Source: Rhodoglobus vestalii
GTDB lineage: Bacteria > Actinomycetota > Actinomycetes > Actinomycetales > Microbacteriaceae
Direction of reading: 5' to 3'
NCBI RefSeq assembly: GCF_006788895.1
Contig: NZ_VFRA01000001.1
Coordinates: 1 to 64,000 of the forward strand
DNA length: 64,000 bases
The notes beneath the pieces are model-generated. The model worked only from the letters and a program-made list of their open reading frames with translations. It did no database searches and was not told the DNA's origin. The translations under genes were made by a program, and so were the position numbers. This document shows positions 9,125 through 17,350 of this stretch, one piece after another; the stretch's first letter is position 1; every line of letters begins with the position of its first letter.

Positions 9125-10204
9125 GTGTCGCAAGTGTTCGTGGCCGCAACCATTGGGACAGTTGCCCTTGCGCTGCTGCTCGGCGCGCTAATTGTGTTGT
9201 ACGCTCAGATTCTGCCGGCGGCCCCGTGGAGGCGGGTGATCCTAGAATCCCTCGCCTGTGCGTCTCCAGGAATGGTTGTTTGGGCAATTCTTGCGCCGCT
9301 TGCGTCATCTTTATTGAGGCCTGTCATGATGCCCGCGATTGGGCTTTTGGCCGGAATTTGTTGCTACCTTGTGACCCTCGTGGCTCGGAGTGCAGGCGCC
9401 TCACTTCAGCGCAGTATGGTGTTCGCATTAATTTGGGCAGGAACGGTGTTCACCCCGATTGCGGTCCGAACGTTTGAACCCTTCGGTACCACTACACCAT
9501 TCGGGCTGAGCCCTATCGACTATGGCGGCGCGCTCGTCATGAGTGTGGCAGTCGGTGCCGGAATGCTTGCCGTATTGCTCGTGGAACGAAAGTTTCTTAT
9601 CCGTGGTGCTCGATTGTCTGTCTCGGTACCAGCGGGCACTATCTCGTTAGTCGTTGTCGTGCTGTCGTGGATTGCGTGGCTGGTCGGTGCTGAATTTGCT
9701 ATCGATGCCGCGGCGGGTTTGATAATTGTCAATAGTGCGGTGAGTGCCTGTGCCGGCGCGGTCGGCTGGATGGTTGTGCAGCTGATCGCCCACGGGGTGA
9801 TCAGTCTGCGGTCGGTTGCTGCAGGTCTCGTCTGTGGTTTGATTGCCGTCACGGCTGGAGCACCCCTGTTCACTCCTGTATCCGCAGCAGTGGTGGGGCT
9901 GGCGGCGGGAGCGGTAGCCTGTGTTTTCACCGTGAGACGAGGCTCGCCGCTGGGAAATCAGCTTCGTTTTCTTCTCAACACCCATTTACTCAGTGGGAGC
10001 ATAGGCGTGACTGCGTTGGGGATACTTGCGACCGGTTCTGGATTTCTCTTCACCGGGCAAACGGGTATCTTTGTAGAGCAACTTCTCAGTGTTGTCGTGA
10101 CCGCTGGCTGGTCGTTTGCCGTGTCGTTAGGATGTTGGTGGTTGCTCAGCAGGTCCGCCAGAGCCGCGCGAGTCGACCTCGCCCGAGTTCTCGCCGAGAA
10201 GTGA
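9125..10204 (+). CDS. Divergent Amt/Rh-fold (ammonium transporter-like) membrane protein
   Basis: Integral membrane protein with about eleven hydrophobic segments, the number typical of Amt ammonium channels. Several stretches can be aligned by eye with Amt signatures: DYGGALVMSVAVG matches the DxxGGxxVH region, LIIVNSAVSACAGAVGWM matches the segment after the first pore half, SVAAGLVCGLIAVTAG matches the AxxGxVAGLVAxTP helix, and THLLSGSIGVTALG matches the HGxGGxxG helix. In this alignment the first pore histidine is replaced (methionine or serine) while the second histidine remains. It may be a degenerate or repurposed Amt homologue; transport of ammonium is doubtful. The GTG at 9125 has GAGAGG upstream; a TTG at 9041 is possible. 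Its end overlaps the convergent EI24 gene by 78 bp. Confidence 0.62.
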   Translation: MSQVFVAATIGTVALALLLGALIVLYAQILPAAPWRRVILESLACASPGMVVWAILAPLASSLLRPVMMPAIGLLAGICCYLVTLVARSAGASLQRSMVFALIWAGTVFTPIAVRTFEPFGTTTPFGLSPIDYGGALVMSVAVGAGMLAVLLVERKFLIRGARLSVSVPAGTISLVVVVLSWIAWLVGAEFAIDAAAGLIIVNSAVSACAGAVGWMVVQLIAHGVISLRSVAAGLVCGLIAVTAGAPLFTPVSAAVVGLAAGAVACVFTVRRGSPLGNQLRFLLNTHLLSGSIGVTALGILATGSGFLFTGQTGIFVEQLLSVVVTAGWSFAVSLGCWWLLSRSARAARVDLARVLAEK

Positions 10205-10957
10205 CCGTGTCAACAGCGTCGCACCGGCCAGCGCGGCGGGCATTGCGATCACGGCTCCAAATGGGATGAGAAAAACAAGATAGGTGGCCGTGCCGAGTCC
10301 AAGAGACTTGGCTCGGGATGCTCTCAGCAATCGCCGCCGTGCCGTGAGATGCATGCCCCGTGATTCGAACGGAATGTTGGACAGTTCAACGACTAAGAGC
10401 CAGCCGCCTAGCAGAGCTCCGGCGGTGGCGGCAATGACCGCTCCGGCTATCGGCACAAAACCGAGTGCGAATACGAGAAGTGCGAGTCCCACCGTTGGAA
10501 ACAGCAGTCTCAGCCCCTCATTGAGACCGCGTCCGGCGTCTTTCCAAAAACCTTGCGGGTCACGCGCTTCTGGGGCACCGTGACGCGCATCAACGTGCGC
10601 CGCAATCTTGTGATAAAAAGCATCCCCAACCATCAGTGTTGCTGTCGTATAGATATTCACTACGATCAGAACGCTTCCCAAGACTACGGCGGTGCCGGCG
10701 ACGAAGCGGAGTGCCGCGCGCGGGATTTCATCCCACTCGTCCGCGAACGGGGTGAGCCACGCCACTAAGGGTCCGATGCCAACGATGAGAGCACCCAAGA
10801 TAACAATTGCGAGCGCTCCAACGATGGCCGCAGGAATCATGCCGAGGAACATTAGACGCGGTGCCGTAGCCCAAATGCGGAACCCGCGAAACAGGAATCC
10901 CATGCCGAGAAAGAAGTCGCGGATGGGAGTCGACGTGCGAAGTTGCCTGCGGATCAT
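10127..10957 (-). CDS. EI24 domain-containing membrane protein (CysZ-like)
   Basis: EI24/CysZ-family integral membrane protein (276 residues). The N-terminus (RDFFLGMGFLFRGFRIW) and the first membrane helix (MFLGMIPAAIVGALAIVILG) are characteristic, followed by further hydrophobic segments near residues 65-110, 155-190 and 230-250 and an amphipathic SNIPFESRGMHL segment. CysZ of Proteobacteria is a sulfate permease; most actinobacterial members are uncharacterised. It overlaps the convergent Amt-like gene by 78 bp, so one of the two reading frames shares its 3' end with the other. Confidence 0.82.
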   Translation of the reverse strand: MIRRQLRTSTPIRDFFLGMGFLFRGFRIWATAPRLMFLGMIPAAIVGALAIVILGALIVGIGPLVAWLTPFADEWDEIPRAALRFVAGTAVVLGSVLIVVNIYTTATLMVGDAFYHKIAAHVDARHGAPEARDPQGFWKDAGRGLNEGLRLLFPTVGLALLVFALGFVPIAGAVIAATAGALLGGWLLVVELSNIPFESRGMHLTARRRLLRASRAKSLGLGTATYLVFLIPFGAVIAMPAALAGATLLTRSLLGENSGEVDSRGSGGPAEQPPTS

Positions 10958-11195
10958 TGCACAAGGGTAGCGGCAACGTGATGGCTGCTTCTCGCAGGTT
11001 CCTCTGAGAAATTAGAGGGTGGAGCTGGGTGATTCCATGAAGAATTACGGGTAAAGAAGTGGACGATAGCGGACTCGATCCGAACTTTGGTTCCTCATCG
11101 CACCACGTTCCGCAGTCAACGATCTAAGCGCCGAGCGAGGAGCCAGACAACGCCCGAGGAACGATCTCCAACATTGCCCGTGCGCGTTCTGCCAG
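10958..11195. other. Intergenic stretch without a gene
   Basis: No convincing coding frame or RNA gene. It leads into a transposase remnant at 11196 and probably marks the edge of an old insertion. Confidence 0.5.
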
Positions 11196-11370
11196 TCACG
11201 AGAGCTGCCCCCGCGTCAGCGCCGCGACCTCGGCCGACTCAGCCCGCGACGCCGCAGACCGCGCACCCTCCTCGACCTTGGCCTGCACCATCCACCGGCG
11301 AAGCCCAGACTCGGAGACCCCGAGCTCTCTGCCGAGCTGGCCAACCGGAATATCGCCAGCGCGAGACACA
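11196..11370 (-). pseudogene. IS3-type transposase OrfA fragment
   Basis: Read on the minus strand, this stretch encodes a helix-turn-helix piece of an IS3-family OrfA: VGQLGRELGVSESGLRRWMV followed by QAKVEEGARS and a stop at 11196. Typical OrfA proteins have the same Q-L-A/G-R-x-L-G-V-S-E-S-x-L-R-x-W pattern around residues 20-45. There is no start codon and no leucine-zipper part, so only a remnant remains. It precedes the acyl-CoA ligase gene and suggests that the 11.2-14.9 kb block was shaped by insertion elements. Confidence 0.7.
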
Positions 11371-11532
11371 ACCCCACATCTTAGGAGTCAATACTCCGGG
11401 GGGTGGTCCCATACGCGCTCAAACTGCGGCACGTTTCCCTTTTCGCGCAGTGGCCCGTGCCCAGTTAGAATAGGGTTGTTTCACCACCGTCGGCGGATCC
11501 GCCGGGGGCCGAACCCTGGTGAAAGGTCAACG

Positions 11533-13275
11533 ATGACCGAACGTCCCTGGCTGTCGCACTACCCCTCCGATGTCGCCCATGAGATCGGCGACATTGCCTT
11601 CGCGCATTTACCGGCACTCGTGAGCGCGGCCAGTGCCACTTATCCCTCCATGATTGCCTTCACGCAGTGCATGCCGAACGGCATGAACGGTTCGCTGACG
11701 TACGCCGAAGTCGACTCCCTCTCGGATGACTTCGCGGCGTACCTGCGCGAGGTGATTGGCCTGAATCAAGGTGACCGCGTCGCGGTGCAAATGCCGAACT
11801 CACTTAGTTACCCGGTCGTGGCGTTTGGCGTCTTCAAAGCCGGCTGCGTGCTGGTGAACACGAACCCGTTGTACACCTCGGCAGAGATGGTGCAACAGTT
11901 CAGCGACTCTGGCGCGCGCGCGCTCGTCATCATAGACATGTTTGCCGATCGGCTGCCGGAGGTGCTACCGAAGACATCGATCGAGACCGTGATCGCCGTG
12001 CGCATTTCTGAATTCTTCCCACCGGTCATCGGGGGTGTCATCCGCGGCGTGCAGAAGTGGTGGAGCCGTTCGTTGCCGAAGATCACCGTCGATCACACGG
12101 GTCTGCAGGCGGCCCTGGCAGCCGGTCGCTCCCGCAAGACCTCCGCCGCTGCCGCGATCTATCTGGACGGCGTAGGCGCCAACACCATTGCCGCCCTGCA
12201 GTACACAGGAGGCACGACGGGGGTGTCGAAGGGTGCGATGCTCTCGCACGGAAATCTCGTGGCCAACACGCTGCAGATGATCTCGATGTGTGGAACATAC
12301 ATGCGCCCCGGCCACGAGATCGTGTTGACGGCTTTGCCGCTGTACCATATTTTCGCGTTCACGGTGAATCTCTTGGGCTTCTTCCACATCGGGGCCCGCA
12401 ACATTCTGGTGCCGACTCCGCGGCCCCCGAGCAATCTCAAACGCGCGTTCGAGAACTACCGCATTACGTGGGTGAGCGGCGTGAATACCCTATTCAACGC
12501 CCTCATGAACGAGCGTTGGTTTGCCGATAGCCCGCCGAAGCACCTTCGCGCTTCGGCCGCTGGCGGCATGGCCCTGCACGAGTCGGTGGCCACGCGCTGG
12601 CGCGAGATGACGGGTACGCCCATCGTCGAAGGCTACGGGCTCACCGAGTCGTCGCCGGTGCTCACCTTCAACCCTCTTGATGGCATGGGCAAAGACGGCA
12701 GCATCGGCATTCCTGTGCCGTCTACCGACGTCCGCTGCATCGACGATGCGGGTGAGCCGGTCGCAGTAGGCGCACCGGGGGAACTGCTCGCCCGCGGCCC
12801 CCAGATCATGCTCGGCTATTGGCAACGTCCCGACGAGACGGCACTTTCACTCGCCGACGGTTGGCTGCACACCGGCGATATTGCCGAGATGGATGCTGAC
12901 GGCTACTTTACGATCGTCGATCGCAAGAAAGACATGATCTTGGTCAGCGGGTTCAACGTCTACCCGAACGAGGTCGAGGAGCGTATCGCCGCGATGTCCG
13001 GTGTCATCGAGGTCGGCGTGGTGGGAATTCCCGATGACAAGGCTGGTGAAGCTGTGCGGGCGTACATCGTGGCGGAGCTGACGCCTCCCACCGAGGCTGA
13101 GGTGATCGCTCACTGCCGGGAGACGCTTGCGGCCTACAAGGTGCCGAGATCGGTGCGTTTTGTCGAGGAACTACCGAAGAGCCCGATCGGCAAGATTCTG
13201 CGCCGCGAACTCCGCGCTACCGCGGTCACGTCACCGACCGCCAGTATCGAGACTCAGGGAAGGGAGCTGTCATGA
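11533..13275 (+). CDS. fadD: Long-chain fatty-acid-CoA ligase (AMP-dependent synthetase)
   Basis: Acyl-CoA synthetase (580 residues) that activates a fatty or similar carboxylic acid with ATP and CoA through an acyl-adenylate. The AMP-binding P-loop motif is YTGGTTGVSKGAM (about residue 224), the adenylate motif is EGYGLTESSPV, the hinge region is GWLHTGDIAEMD, and the C-terminal lysine motif is PKSPIGKILRREL. The ATG at 11533 follows a GAAAGG site; the open frame extends upstream through non-coding-looking sequence. It ends in an ATGA overlap with the symporter gene, so the two are translationally coupled, which suggests uptake followed by CoA activation of an organic acid. Confidence 0.92.
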   Translation: MTERPWLSHYPSDVAHEIGDIAFAHLPALVSAASATYPSMIAFTQCMPNGMNGSLTYAEVDSLSDDFAAYLREVIGLNQGDRVAVQMPNSLSYPVVAFGVFKAGCVLVNTNPLYTSAEMVQQFSDSGARALVIIDMFADRLPEVLPKTSIETVIAVRISEFFPPVIGGVIRGVQKWWSRSLPKITVDHTGLQAALAAGRSRKTSAAAAIYLDGVGANTIAALQYTGGTTGVSKGAMLSHGNLVANTLQMISMCGTYMRPGHEIVLTALPLYHIFAFTVNLLGFFHIGARNILVPTPRPPSNLKRAFENYRITWVSGVNTLFNALMNERWFADSPPKHLRASAAGGMALHESVATRWREMTGTPIVEGYGLTESSPVLTFNPLDGMGKDGSIGIPVPSTDVRCIDDAGEPVAVGAPGELLARGPQIMLGYWQRPDETALSLADGWLHTGDIAEMDADGYFTIVDRKKDMILVSGFNVYPNEVEERIAAMSGVIEVGVVGIPDDKAGEAVRAYIVAELTPPTEAEVIAHCRETLAAYKVPRSVRFVEELPKSPIGKILRRELRATAVTSPTASIETQGRELS

Positions 13276-14240
13276 ATGCCGTAACTCTGATCGTTCTGAC
13301 CGAGACTGTGGTCAATGAGCAGGAGGTCGTCACCCCGTTCGAGCAGAACCTGCTCGTCGGACTCGTGTTTGTGATCATGTTTGGTCTCGGTGCGGGGCTG
13401 ACCCCTCGGGACTTTCGGCTCGCGATTCGCCGCCCATGGGGACTCGTCATTGGCTGGTTGACCCAGTTTGGCATCATGCCGTTGCTGGCATATGTTCTCG
13501 TGATAACGCTGCTGTTCCAGCTTCCACGGGAGTACGCGGCGCCGGTTGCTCTCGGTGCCCTACTGATGGGGTGCGTACCAGCAGGCACGACATCAAACAT
13601 TTTCACCTACTTCTCGAAGGGCAACTTGGCCCTCAGCGTCATCATGACTACCAACTCGACTCTGTGGGCCATACTCATGACGCCACTCGTCTTGGCGTTC
13701 TATGGCGGTTTGCTGTTCACCGAGGATTCCGACCTGCAGATTCCGATTACGAATATCGTAGTCACCCTTGTAATTCTGCTCGTGCCCGTCGTGCTCGGCA
13801 TGCTCATCCGACGCTTCAGTGCCAACATCGGTGCAGTCATGGAACTCATGGGCGGGTTCTTTGGACTGTTCTTCATCGTGTTCCTTATGGCCACCTGGGT
13901 GCCGCGCAATTGGGGCTTACTCGCCTCCACACCCTGGCAAACTTACGTCGTGGCCATTGGCCTCGGCTTGTTCGGAATCGCGGTCGCATACTTGATCGCC
14001 CGCGCCATTCGATTGCATCCGATGAATGCACGCACGATTGCACTGGAGACCGGGATCCAAAACGGGCCACTTGCGATCGCGATCGTGTTACTGACGTTCA
14101 GCGGCAACTCCGATATCGGGTTGATCCTTATTGTTCCGGCACTGTACTCGCTCTTCATCGTGATCGTGGCTACGTTTGTCACCTTCGCGTTTCGCAAGGC
14201 GAATCTGGCGGCTGAGCAGAAGATTCCCAGCCTCCTTTAG
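13272..14240 (+). CDS. Bile acid:sodium symporter family (BASS) transporter
   Basis: Membrane protein of the BASS/SBF superfamily (322 residues), with an N-terminal segment FEQNLLVGLVFVIMFGLGAGLT, the conserved LLMGCVPAGTTSNIFTYFSKGN segment and a late ALETGIQNGPLAIAIVLL segment; these match the two substrate/sodium-site core motifs (PxGxxSNxxT and ExGxQN). About nine or ten helices are visible. It probably imports an organic anion with sodium. The start overlaps the fadD stop (ATGA), so the ligase may process the imported acid; that link is inference. A strong hairpin follows the stop. Confidence 0.88.
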   Translation: MNAVTLIVLTETVVNEQEVVTPFEQNLLVGLVFVIMFGLGAGLTPRDFRLAIRRPWGLVIGWLTQFGIMPLLAYVLVITLLFQLPREYAAPVALGALLMGCVPAGTTSNIFTYFSKGNLALSVIMTTNSTLWAILMTPLVLAFYGGLLFTEDSDLQIPITNIVVTLVILLVPVVLGMLIRRFSANIGAVMELMGGFFGLFFIVFLMATWVPRNWGLLASTPWQTYVVAIGLGLFGIAVAYLIARAIRLHPMNARTIALETGIQNGPLAIAIVLLTFSGNSDIGLILIVPALYSLFIVIVATFVTFAFRKANLAAEQKIPSLL

Positions 14241-14244
14241 CTAC

Positions 14245-14296
14245 CCGAAACGACACTCGGGGCGCGACCACGCCCGCGCCCCGAGTGTCGTTTCGG
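14245..14296. terminator. Long-stem bidirectional terminator
   Basis: A perfect 22-bp inverted repeat (arms 14245-14266 and 14275-14296, 8-nt loop) lies between the convergent symporter gene and the remnant on the other strand. It begins CCGAAACGACAC. Its position and stability support a two-way terminator, although no long T run follows. Confidence 0.85.
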
Positions 14297-14301
14297 CATC
14301 A

Positions 14302-14706
14302 TCATCCGCGCAGGGCTTGGCGCGCGCCCGGCGCAATGTGCAGCACATCAGCCGGTGCAGCCTCCAGTGCCGCCGGCACGGCACCCGAGATGATGATGCG
14401 CACGGGGTCGAAAAGACTGGCGAACACCTCGGCAATGCGCGCGGTCGTGAGCCCGCCACGGTTCACGATGGTGGGTGCCCACGGGCCATCGGTTCGCACA
14501 GGCCCGAGCACATTGCTTCCGGTGAGATCGACGGCGTCACGACCCGTCAACGGATGCGCACCCGGGAGTACACCAGACGCGACGTCGTCACGCACCCAGG
14601 TCGTGGTCTGGGAACCGAGGCTTATTGCGCCTTGCACGCCCTCGAGCATAGCGAAGGCGGTCGCCTCGCCCGCCTCTCCGATGCACTCCTCGAGGCAGCC
14701 TGCCAT
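14302..14706 (-). pseudogene. Remnant resembling the C-terminus of a ROK-family protein
   Basis: A 134-residue frame ending just before the terminator. The part RIAEVFASLFDPVRIIISGAV resembles the C-terminal ROK pattern in which a helix leads into LDPxxVVLGG, but the N-terminal kinase, DNA-binding and zinc motifs expected of ROK proteins are absent, and sequence upstream on this strand gives no continuation. I therefore treat it as a truncated gene. An unrelated small protein is possible. It is flanked by transposase fragments, which fits decay by insertion and deletion. Confidence 0.4.
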
Positions 14707-14798
14707 CGCTGACCGTTCTCGCGTCTCGCATCAGAATGGTTGGCAGGGGTTGTTGGTTGCTGATGCAACGGGCGACACGACCTAGCTGAAAGGTCTGA

Positions 14799-14912
14799 AT
14801 GATCATGAGTTGTCCCCTGTCGATCCCGGCGGAGAAGAAACTCCGCATTGTGTTGAGTGTGTTGCAGGGTCAGGTCACTGTGGCGGAGGCCGCCCGCCGG
14901 GAGAGCGGGTAG
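14799..14912 (+). pseudogene. IS-type transposase N-terminal fragment
   Basis: A 37-residue frame with PAEKKLRIVLSVLQGQVTVA and AEAARRE then a premature TAG. This is the N-terminal helix-turn-helix of a transposase of the IS3/IS481 style (K-x-R-I-V-L-x-V-L-x-G-x-x-x-V-A-E-A-A-R-R). The rest of the gene is missing. Together with the fragment at 11196 it brackets the fadD/BASS block. Confidence 0.7.
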
Positions 14913-15225
14913 GGTCACCCCAGCGCTTCGAGGGCCTTGAGGTGTCCCGCGCTGAAAAGAGCAGTGTGGTGTACCTGCTCCCGGTGCCGGCTTTCCGGGG
15001 TCTTCCGCTTCTTGGGTAAGCGAAGAAAGCCAATCTGCGTGGCTGAGCTCCCCGCCACGTGCATTTTGGCTGTGACCGAATAACACCACGAATCTGGCAG
15101 GAATGTGAGGTGAGCGTCGTGCAGAGATTTTCCCCGTAAGATCCCCAGCGAGAGTGAGTGGTTCCAGGGGAGTGTGTGGTTTCAGGGGTGTAGATGAACC
15201 CCCGAATCTCAGGCGGATTCACGAG
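14913..15225. other. Non-coding stretch before the tRNA cluster
   Basis: No supportable gene. Short frames exist on both strands but none has a family signature or a ribosome binding site. Confidence 0.5.
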
Positions 15226-15298
15226 TGGGCGATACCGGACTCGAACCGATGACCTCTTCCGTGTGAAGGAAGCGCGCTACCAACTGCGCCAATCGCCC
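15226..15298 (-). tRNA. tRNA-Val (anticodon CAC)
   Basis: Minus-strand cloverleaf with acceptor GGGCGAT paired to ATCGCCC, T arm GGTTCGAGTCC, and anticodon stem CTTCC/GGAAG enclosing loop TTCACAC. The anticodon CAC reads GUG valine codons. CCA is not encoded. Confidence 0.93.
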
Positions 15299-15414
15299 GC
15301 ACTGCAATCTTCGCATAACTTTTCGATGCGGTCGCGACCGAATTGGCTCTCTGCGAAGACTTCGTATACAGTCATCTAGCACGCGAAAAAGGCTTACTAT
15401 TTCGTGTACTGAAT

Positions 15415-15486
15415 GCGGATGTGGCGCAGTGGTAGCGCATAACCTTGCCAAGGTTAGGGTCGCGAGTTCGAATCTCGTCATCCGCT
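15415..15486 (+). tRNA. tRNA-Gly (anticodon GCC)
   Basis: Acceptor GCGGATG pairs with CATCCGC; the anticodon arm is ACCTTGCCAAGGT with GCC in the loop, and the T loop is TTCGAAT. It is the first of three plus-strand tRNA genes. Confidence 0.94.
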
Positions 15487-15494
15487 CGAGTGAG

Positions 15495-15520
15495 AAATGT
15501 CAGCCTCGCTGACATTTTTC
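15495..15520 (+). terminator. Rho-independent hairpin after tRNA-Gly
   Basis: Stem AAATGTCAGC (15495-15504) pairs with GCTGACATTT (15508-15517) around a 3-nt loop and is followed by further T residues. Because tRNA-Cys begins shortly after, this may attenuate rather than fully stop transcription, or be a processing signal. Confidence 0.75.
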
Positions 15521-15526
15521 ATGTGC

Positions 15527-15597
15527 GGTGGAGTGGCCGAGAGGCGAGGCAGCGGCCTGCAAAGCCGTATACGCGGGTTCAAATCCCGTCTCCACCT
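15527..15597 (+). tRNA. tRNA-Cys (anticodon GCA)
   Basis: Acceptor GGTGGAG pairs with CTCCACC; the anticodon loop CTGCAAA contains GCA, and the T loop is TTCAAAT. Confidence 0.93.
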
Positions 15598-15626
15598 CGG
15601 AGTGAGTATCTATAATTGAATAGCAT

Positions 15627-15698
15627 GAGCGATTGGCGCAGCGGTAGCGCGCTTCCCTGACACGGAAGAGGTCGCTGGTTCGATCCCAGTATCGCTCA
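15627..15698 (+). tRNA. tRNA-Val (anticodon GAC), island integration target
   Basis: Acceptor GAGCGAT pairs with ATCGCTC; the anticodon loop CTGACAC contains GAC. Its last 24 nt plus two following bases recur at 45854-45879, so the 3' half of this gene is the attachment site of the genomic island. The gene itself stays intact because the island end restores the 3' sequence. Confidence 0.95.
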
Positions 15699-15700
15699 CT
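15675..15700 (+). repeat. attL: 26-bp direct repeat in the 3' end of tRNA-Val(GAC)
   Basis: The 26 bases starting CTGGTTCGATCCCAG are identical to 45854-45879. The repeat covers the T arm, acceptor arm and discriminator of the tRNA, the usual crossover zone of tyrosine integrases. Confidence 0.93.
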
Positions 15701-15702
15701 GA

Positions 15703-15730
15703 AAAACCCTTGAGTAATCAAGGGTTTTTT
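15703..15730 (+). terminator. Island-borne terminator after tRNA-Val
   Basis: Stem AAAACCCTTGA (15703-15713) and TCAAGGGTTTT (15718-15728) with GTAA loop and more T residues. It lies just inside the island and replaces the original tRNA terminator, now at 45881-45910. Confidence 0.85.
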
Positions 15731-15935
15731 CATGTCCGGGGGCACTTTTCGACACTTAAGCACTATCTCGGCGTTATCTGTTTCAGCCTTTGCCTGGGAT
15801 TCAGGTGTCTCTTACCAGTTCCAGCCATGTCCACTGATGTCCCGAAATTTTCGAGCGGATTGCAATATCTGCCCTGAACCCGCCCGGAATGCCGCACGGG
15901 TTCACCACTGGCAGATGGCCGCGCATAGAGGTGAT

Positions 15936-16376
15936 ATGGGACAGGCGATCAGTAGTATGGGAGACATGAAGACCGAGGCCAGGTTTATCTCCGCGGCAGA
16001 CACCGCCGCCACGGTTGAGCGCGCCCTGGAACTCGGTGATGAAGCTGCCGCCATCCGCCATCTGACAGAGGCCGTTAGCCGCCTCATCCAGGCATCCGCA
16101 GATTCGAAAATACCCCAAGCTATTCTTGAAGCTCCCGACCCGATTCGGGACTCACGATATGAGACCCTGATCGCGACCGCTTTCGCCTACGCGATGTCTC
16201 GCCGAGGGGAAATGCCTTTGGCGTGGATGACAGACGCAAAGCCTGTGCCTACGGAATGGCTGTGGGGTGGCGATGGTGCGTCTAAGCCGTTCCGAGACTT
16301 CATCCGCAGTCACACACCTGACATCTTCCGCGACAAAAACATCCTCACCCGGGAGCGGGACTGGACCACTCTTTGA
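15936..16376 (+). CDS. Putative antitoxin partner of the downstream nucleotidyltransferase
   Basis: A 146-residue soluble protein of no named family. It has an alanine-rich helical N-terminal half (AATVERALELGDEAAAIRHL, then LTEAVSRLIQA) and a C-terminal half with SRYETLIATAFAYAMSRRGE and WMTDAKPVPTEWLWGGD. The same C-terminal pattern (RWDAALAQVIEFR, then MPAWLRSSG) occurs in the helix-turn-helix protein at 17351, so both appear to share a domain. The stop overlaps the nucleotidyltransferase start by 4 bp, which supports a coupled two-gene module. The ATG at 15936 follows AGAGGTGAT; ATGs at 15957 and 15966 are alternatives. The antitoxin role is inferred from position. Confidence 0.6.
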   Translation: MGQAISSMGDMKTEARFISAADTAATVERALELGDEAAAIRHLTEAVSRLIQASADSKIPQAILEAPDPIRDSRYETLIATAFAYAMSRRGEMPLAWMTDAKPVPTEWLWGGDGASKPFRDFIRSHTPDIFRDKNILTRERDWTTL

Positions 16377-16969
16377 GCGGCGAATATCGTGAACTCAACG
16401 GCGATGAAATTCGTGAGCTGCTTGGCGAGCTGCTTGAGCGCCTCGCCGCCCGAGGCGTGGAAGTCGAAGTCTACATAATCGGTGGCGCCGCGATGGCGTT
16501 GCATCTCGGTCGGCAACAGCTCACCCCCGATGTTGATGGCCTGTTTCGTCCGAGAGATGAAGTCTTCGCGGAAGCCACACTGATGGCTGAGGAAAAGAAC
16601 CTTGACCCTGACTGGGTGAACGACAGAGCAGTCTCGTTCATGGCTTTCGACCCGGCAGGTGACGTAGAAGCGAAACAGATAATGCTTCACGGTCACCCTG
16701 TCACGATCGCATCGAAGCGGACACTTCTCGCCATGAAGATCGCGGCGTCCCGGGTCAAAGACCACGAGGACACCAGCCGGCTTATCGTCGACCTCGGGAT
16801 TACTGATGCCGAAGAGATAGTGGATCTCGCATTCGGCGTTTTCGGAGAGGACGGGATGACCCTTCCAAACGACCGTGGAGAGGTTCGCCTGATGGCGGAA
16901 GAGGCCATCAGGCGCGCCAACGCCTATGCCGCTCGCAAAGAATTCCTGCCAGATACACCCGCACAGTAA
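16373..16969 (+). CDS. DUF6036-type nucleotidyltransferase (AbiEii-like toxin candidate)
   Basis: Predicted nucleotidyltransferase (198 residues) beginning with TTG. The family motif is visible: VYIIGGAAMALHL followed by TPDVDGLF, giving the hG-G-x(n)-D-x-D metal site at about residues 40-60. Later TLLAMKIAASRVKDHEDTSR matches the lysine/aspartate-containing helix seen in AbiEii and DUF6036 proteins. Related enzymes act as type IV toxins or RNA-modifying toxins. It overlaps the upstream gene by 4 bp. The pair sits next to attL, a common place for stabilising toxin-antitoxin cargo. Confidence 0.75.
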   Translation: MSGEYRELNGDEIRELLGELLERLAARGVEVEVYIIGGAAMALHLGRQQLTPDVDGLFRPRDEVFAEATLMAEEKNLDPDWVNDRAVSFMAFDPAGDVEAKQIMLHGHPVTIASKRTLLAMKIAASRVKDHEDTSRLIVDLGITDAEEIVDLAFGVFGEDGMTLPNDRGEVRLMAEEAIRRANAYAARKEFLPDTPAQ

Positions 16970-17064
16970 CCGCGCGCAGGTCGGCACACGCGGATGCTTG
17001 GGCGAGAGCCTAGAAGGCATTGGCGACGCATAGCCCAACGCCCTAAGAGTTAAGAGGAGCGCCG

Positions 17065-17283
17065 CTACTCGTTGTCGCGGTAAGCCATCGTTTCGCCCAT
17101 GTTCTCAAGGGAGTTGGCATCAATCCGAATCAGGCGGGGGCCGATGCGCTTCGCCTTGATGAGTCCGTCATAAATCCAGCGGCGAATCGTCTTCGTCGAG
17201 CATCGGTATCGCTCGGCGGCTTCCTGGACGGTAATCCATTCGGTCGCGTCGGTCGGGGCTGGGGTAAGGGTTGCTGTAGTCAT
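17065..17283 (-). CDS. Excisionase-like helix-turn-helix protein
   Basis: A 72-residue MerR/Xis-type winged helix-turn-helix: EWITVQEAAERYRCSTKTIR, RRWIYDGLIKAKRIGPRLIRI. Such proteins direct excision or act as small repressors in integrative elements. Its place near the left end, opposite the integrase at the right end, fits an excisionase once the island closes to a circle at the att sites. It is divergent from the regulator at 17351. Confidence 0.75.
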   Translation of the reverse strand: MTTATLTPAPTDATEWITVQEAAERYRCSTKTIRRWIYDGLIKAKRIGPRLIRIDANSLENMGETMAYRDNE

Positions 17284-17350
17284 GTCGGCTCTATGCGCGG
17301 CCGCCCATGTCCACTTGTTATTCTTGGCGTATTGACCATAAAGGGGTCCG

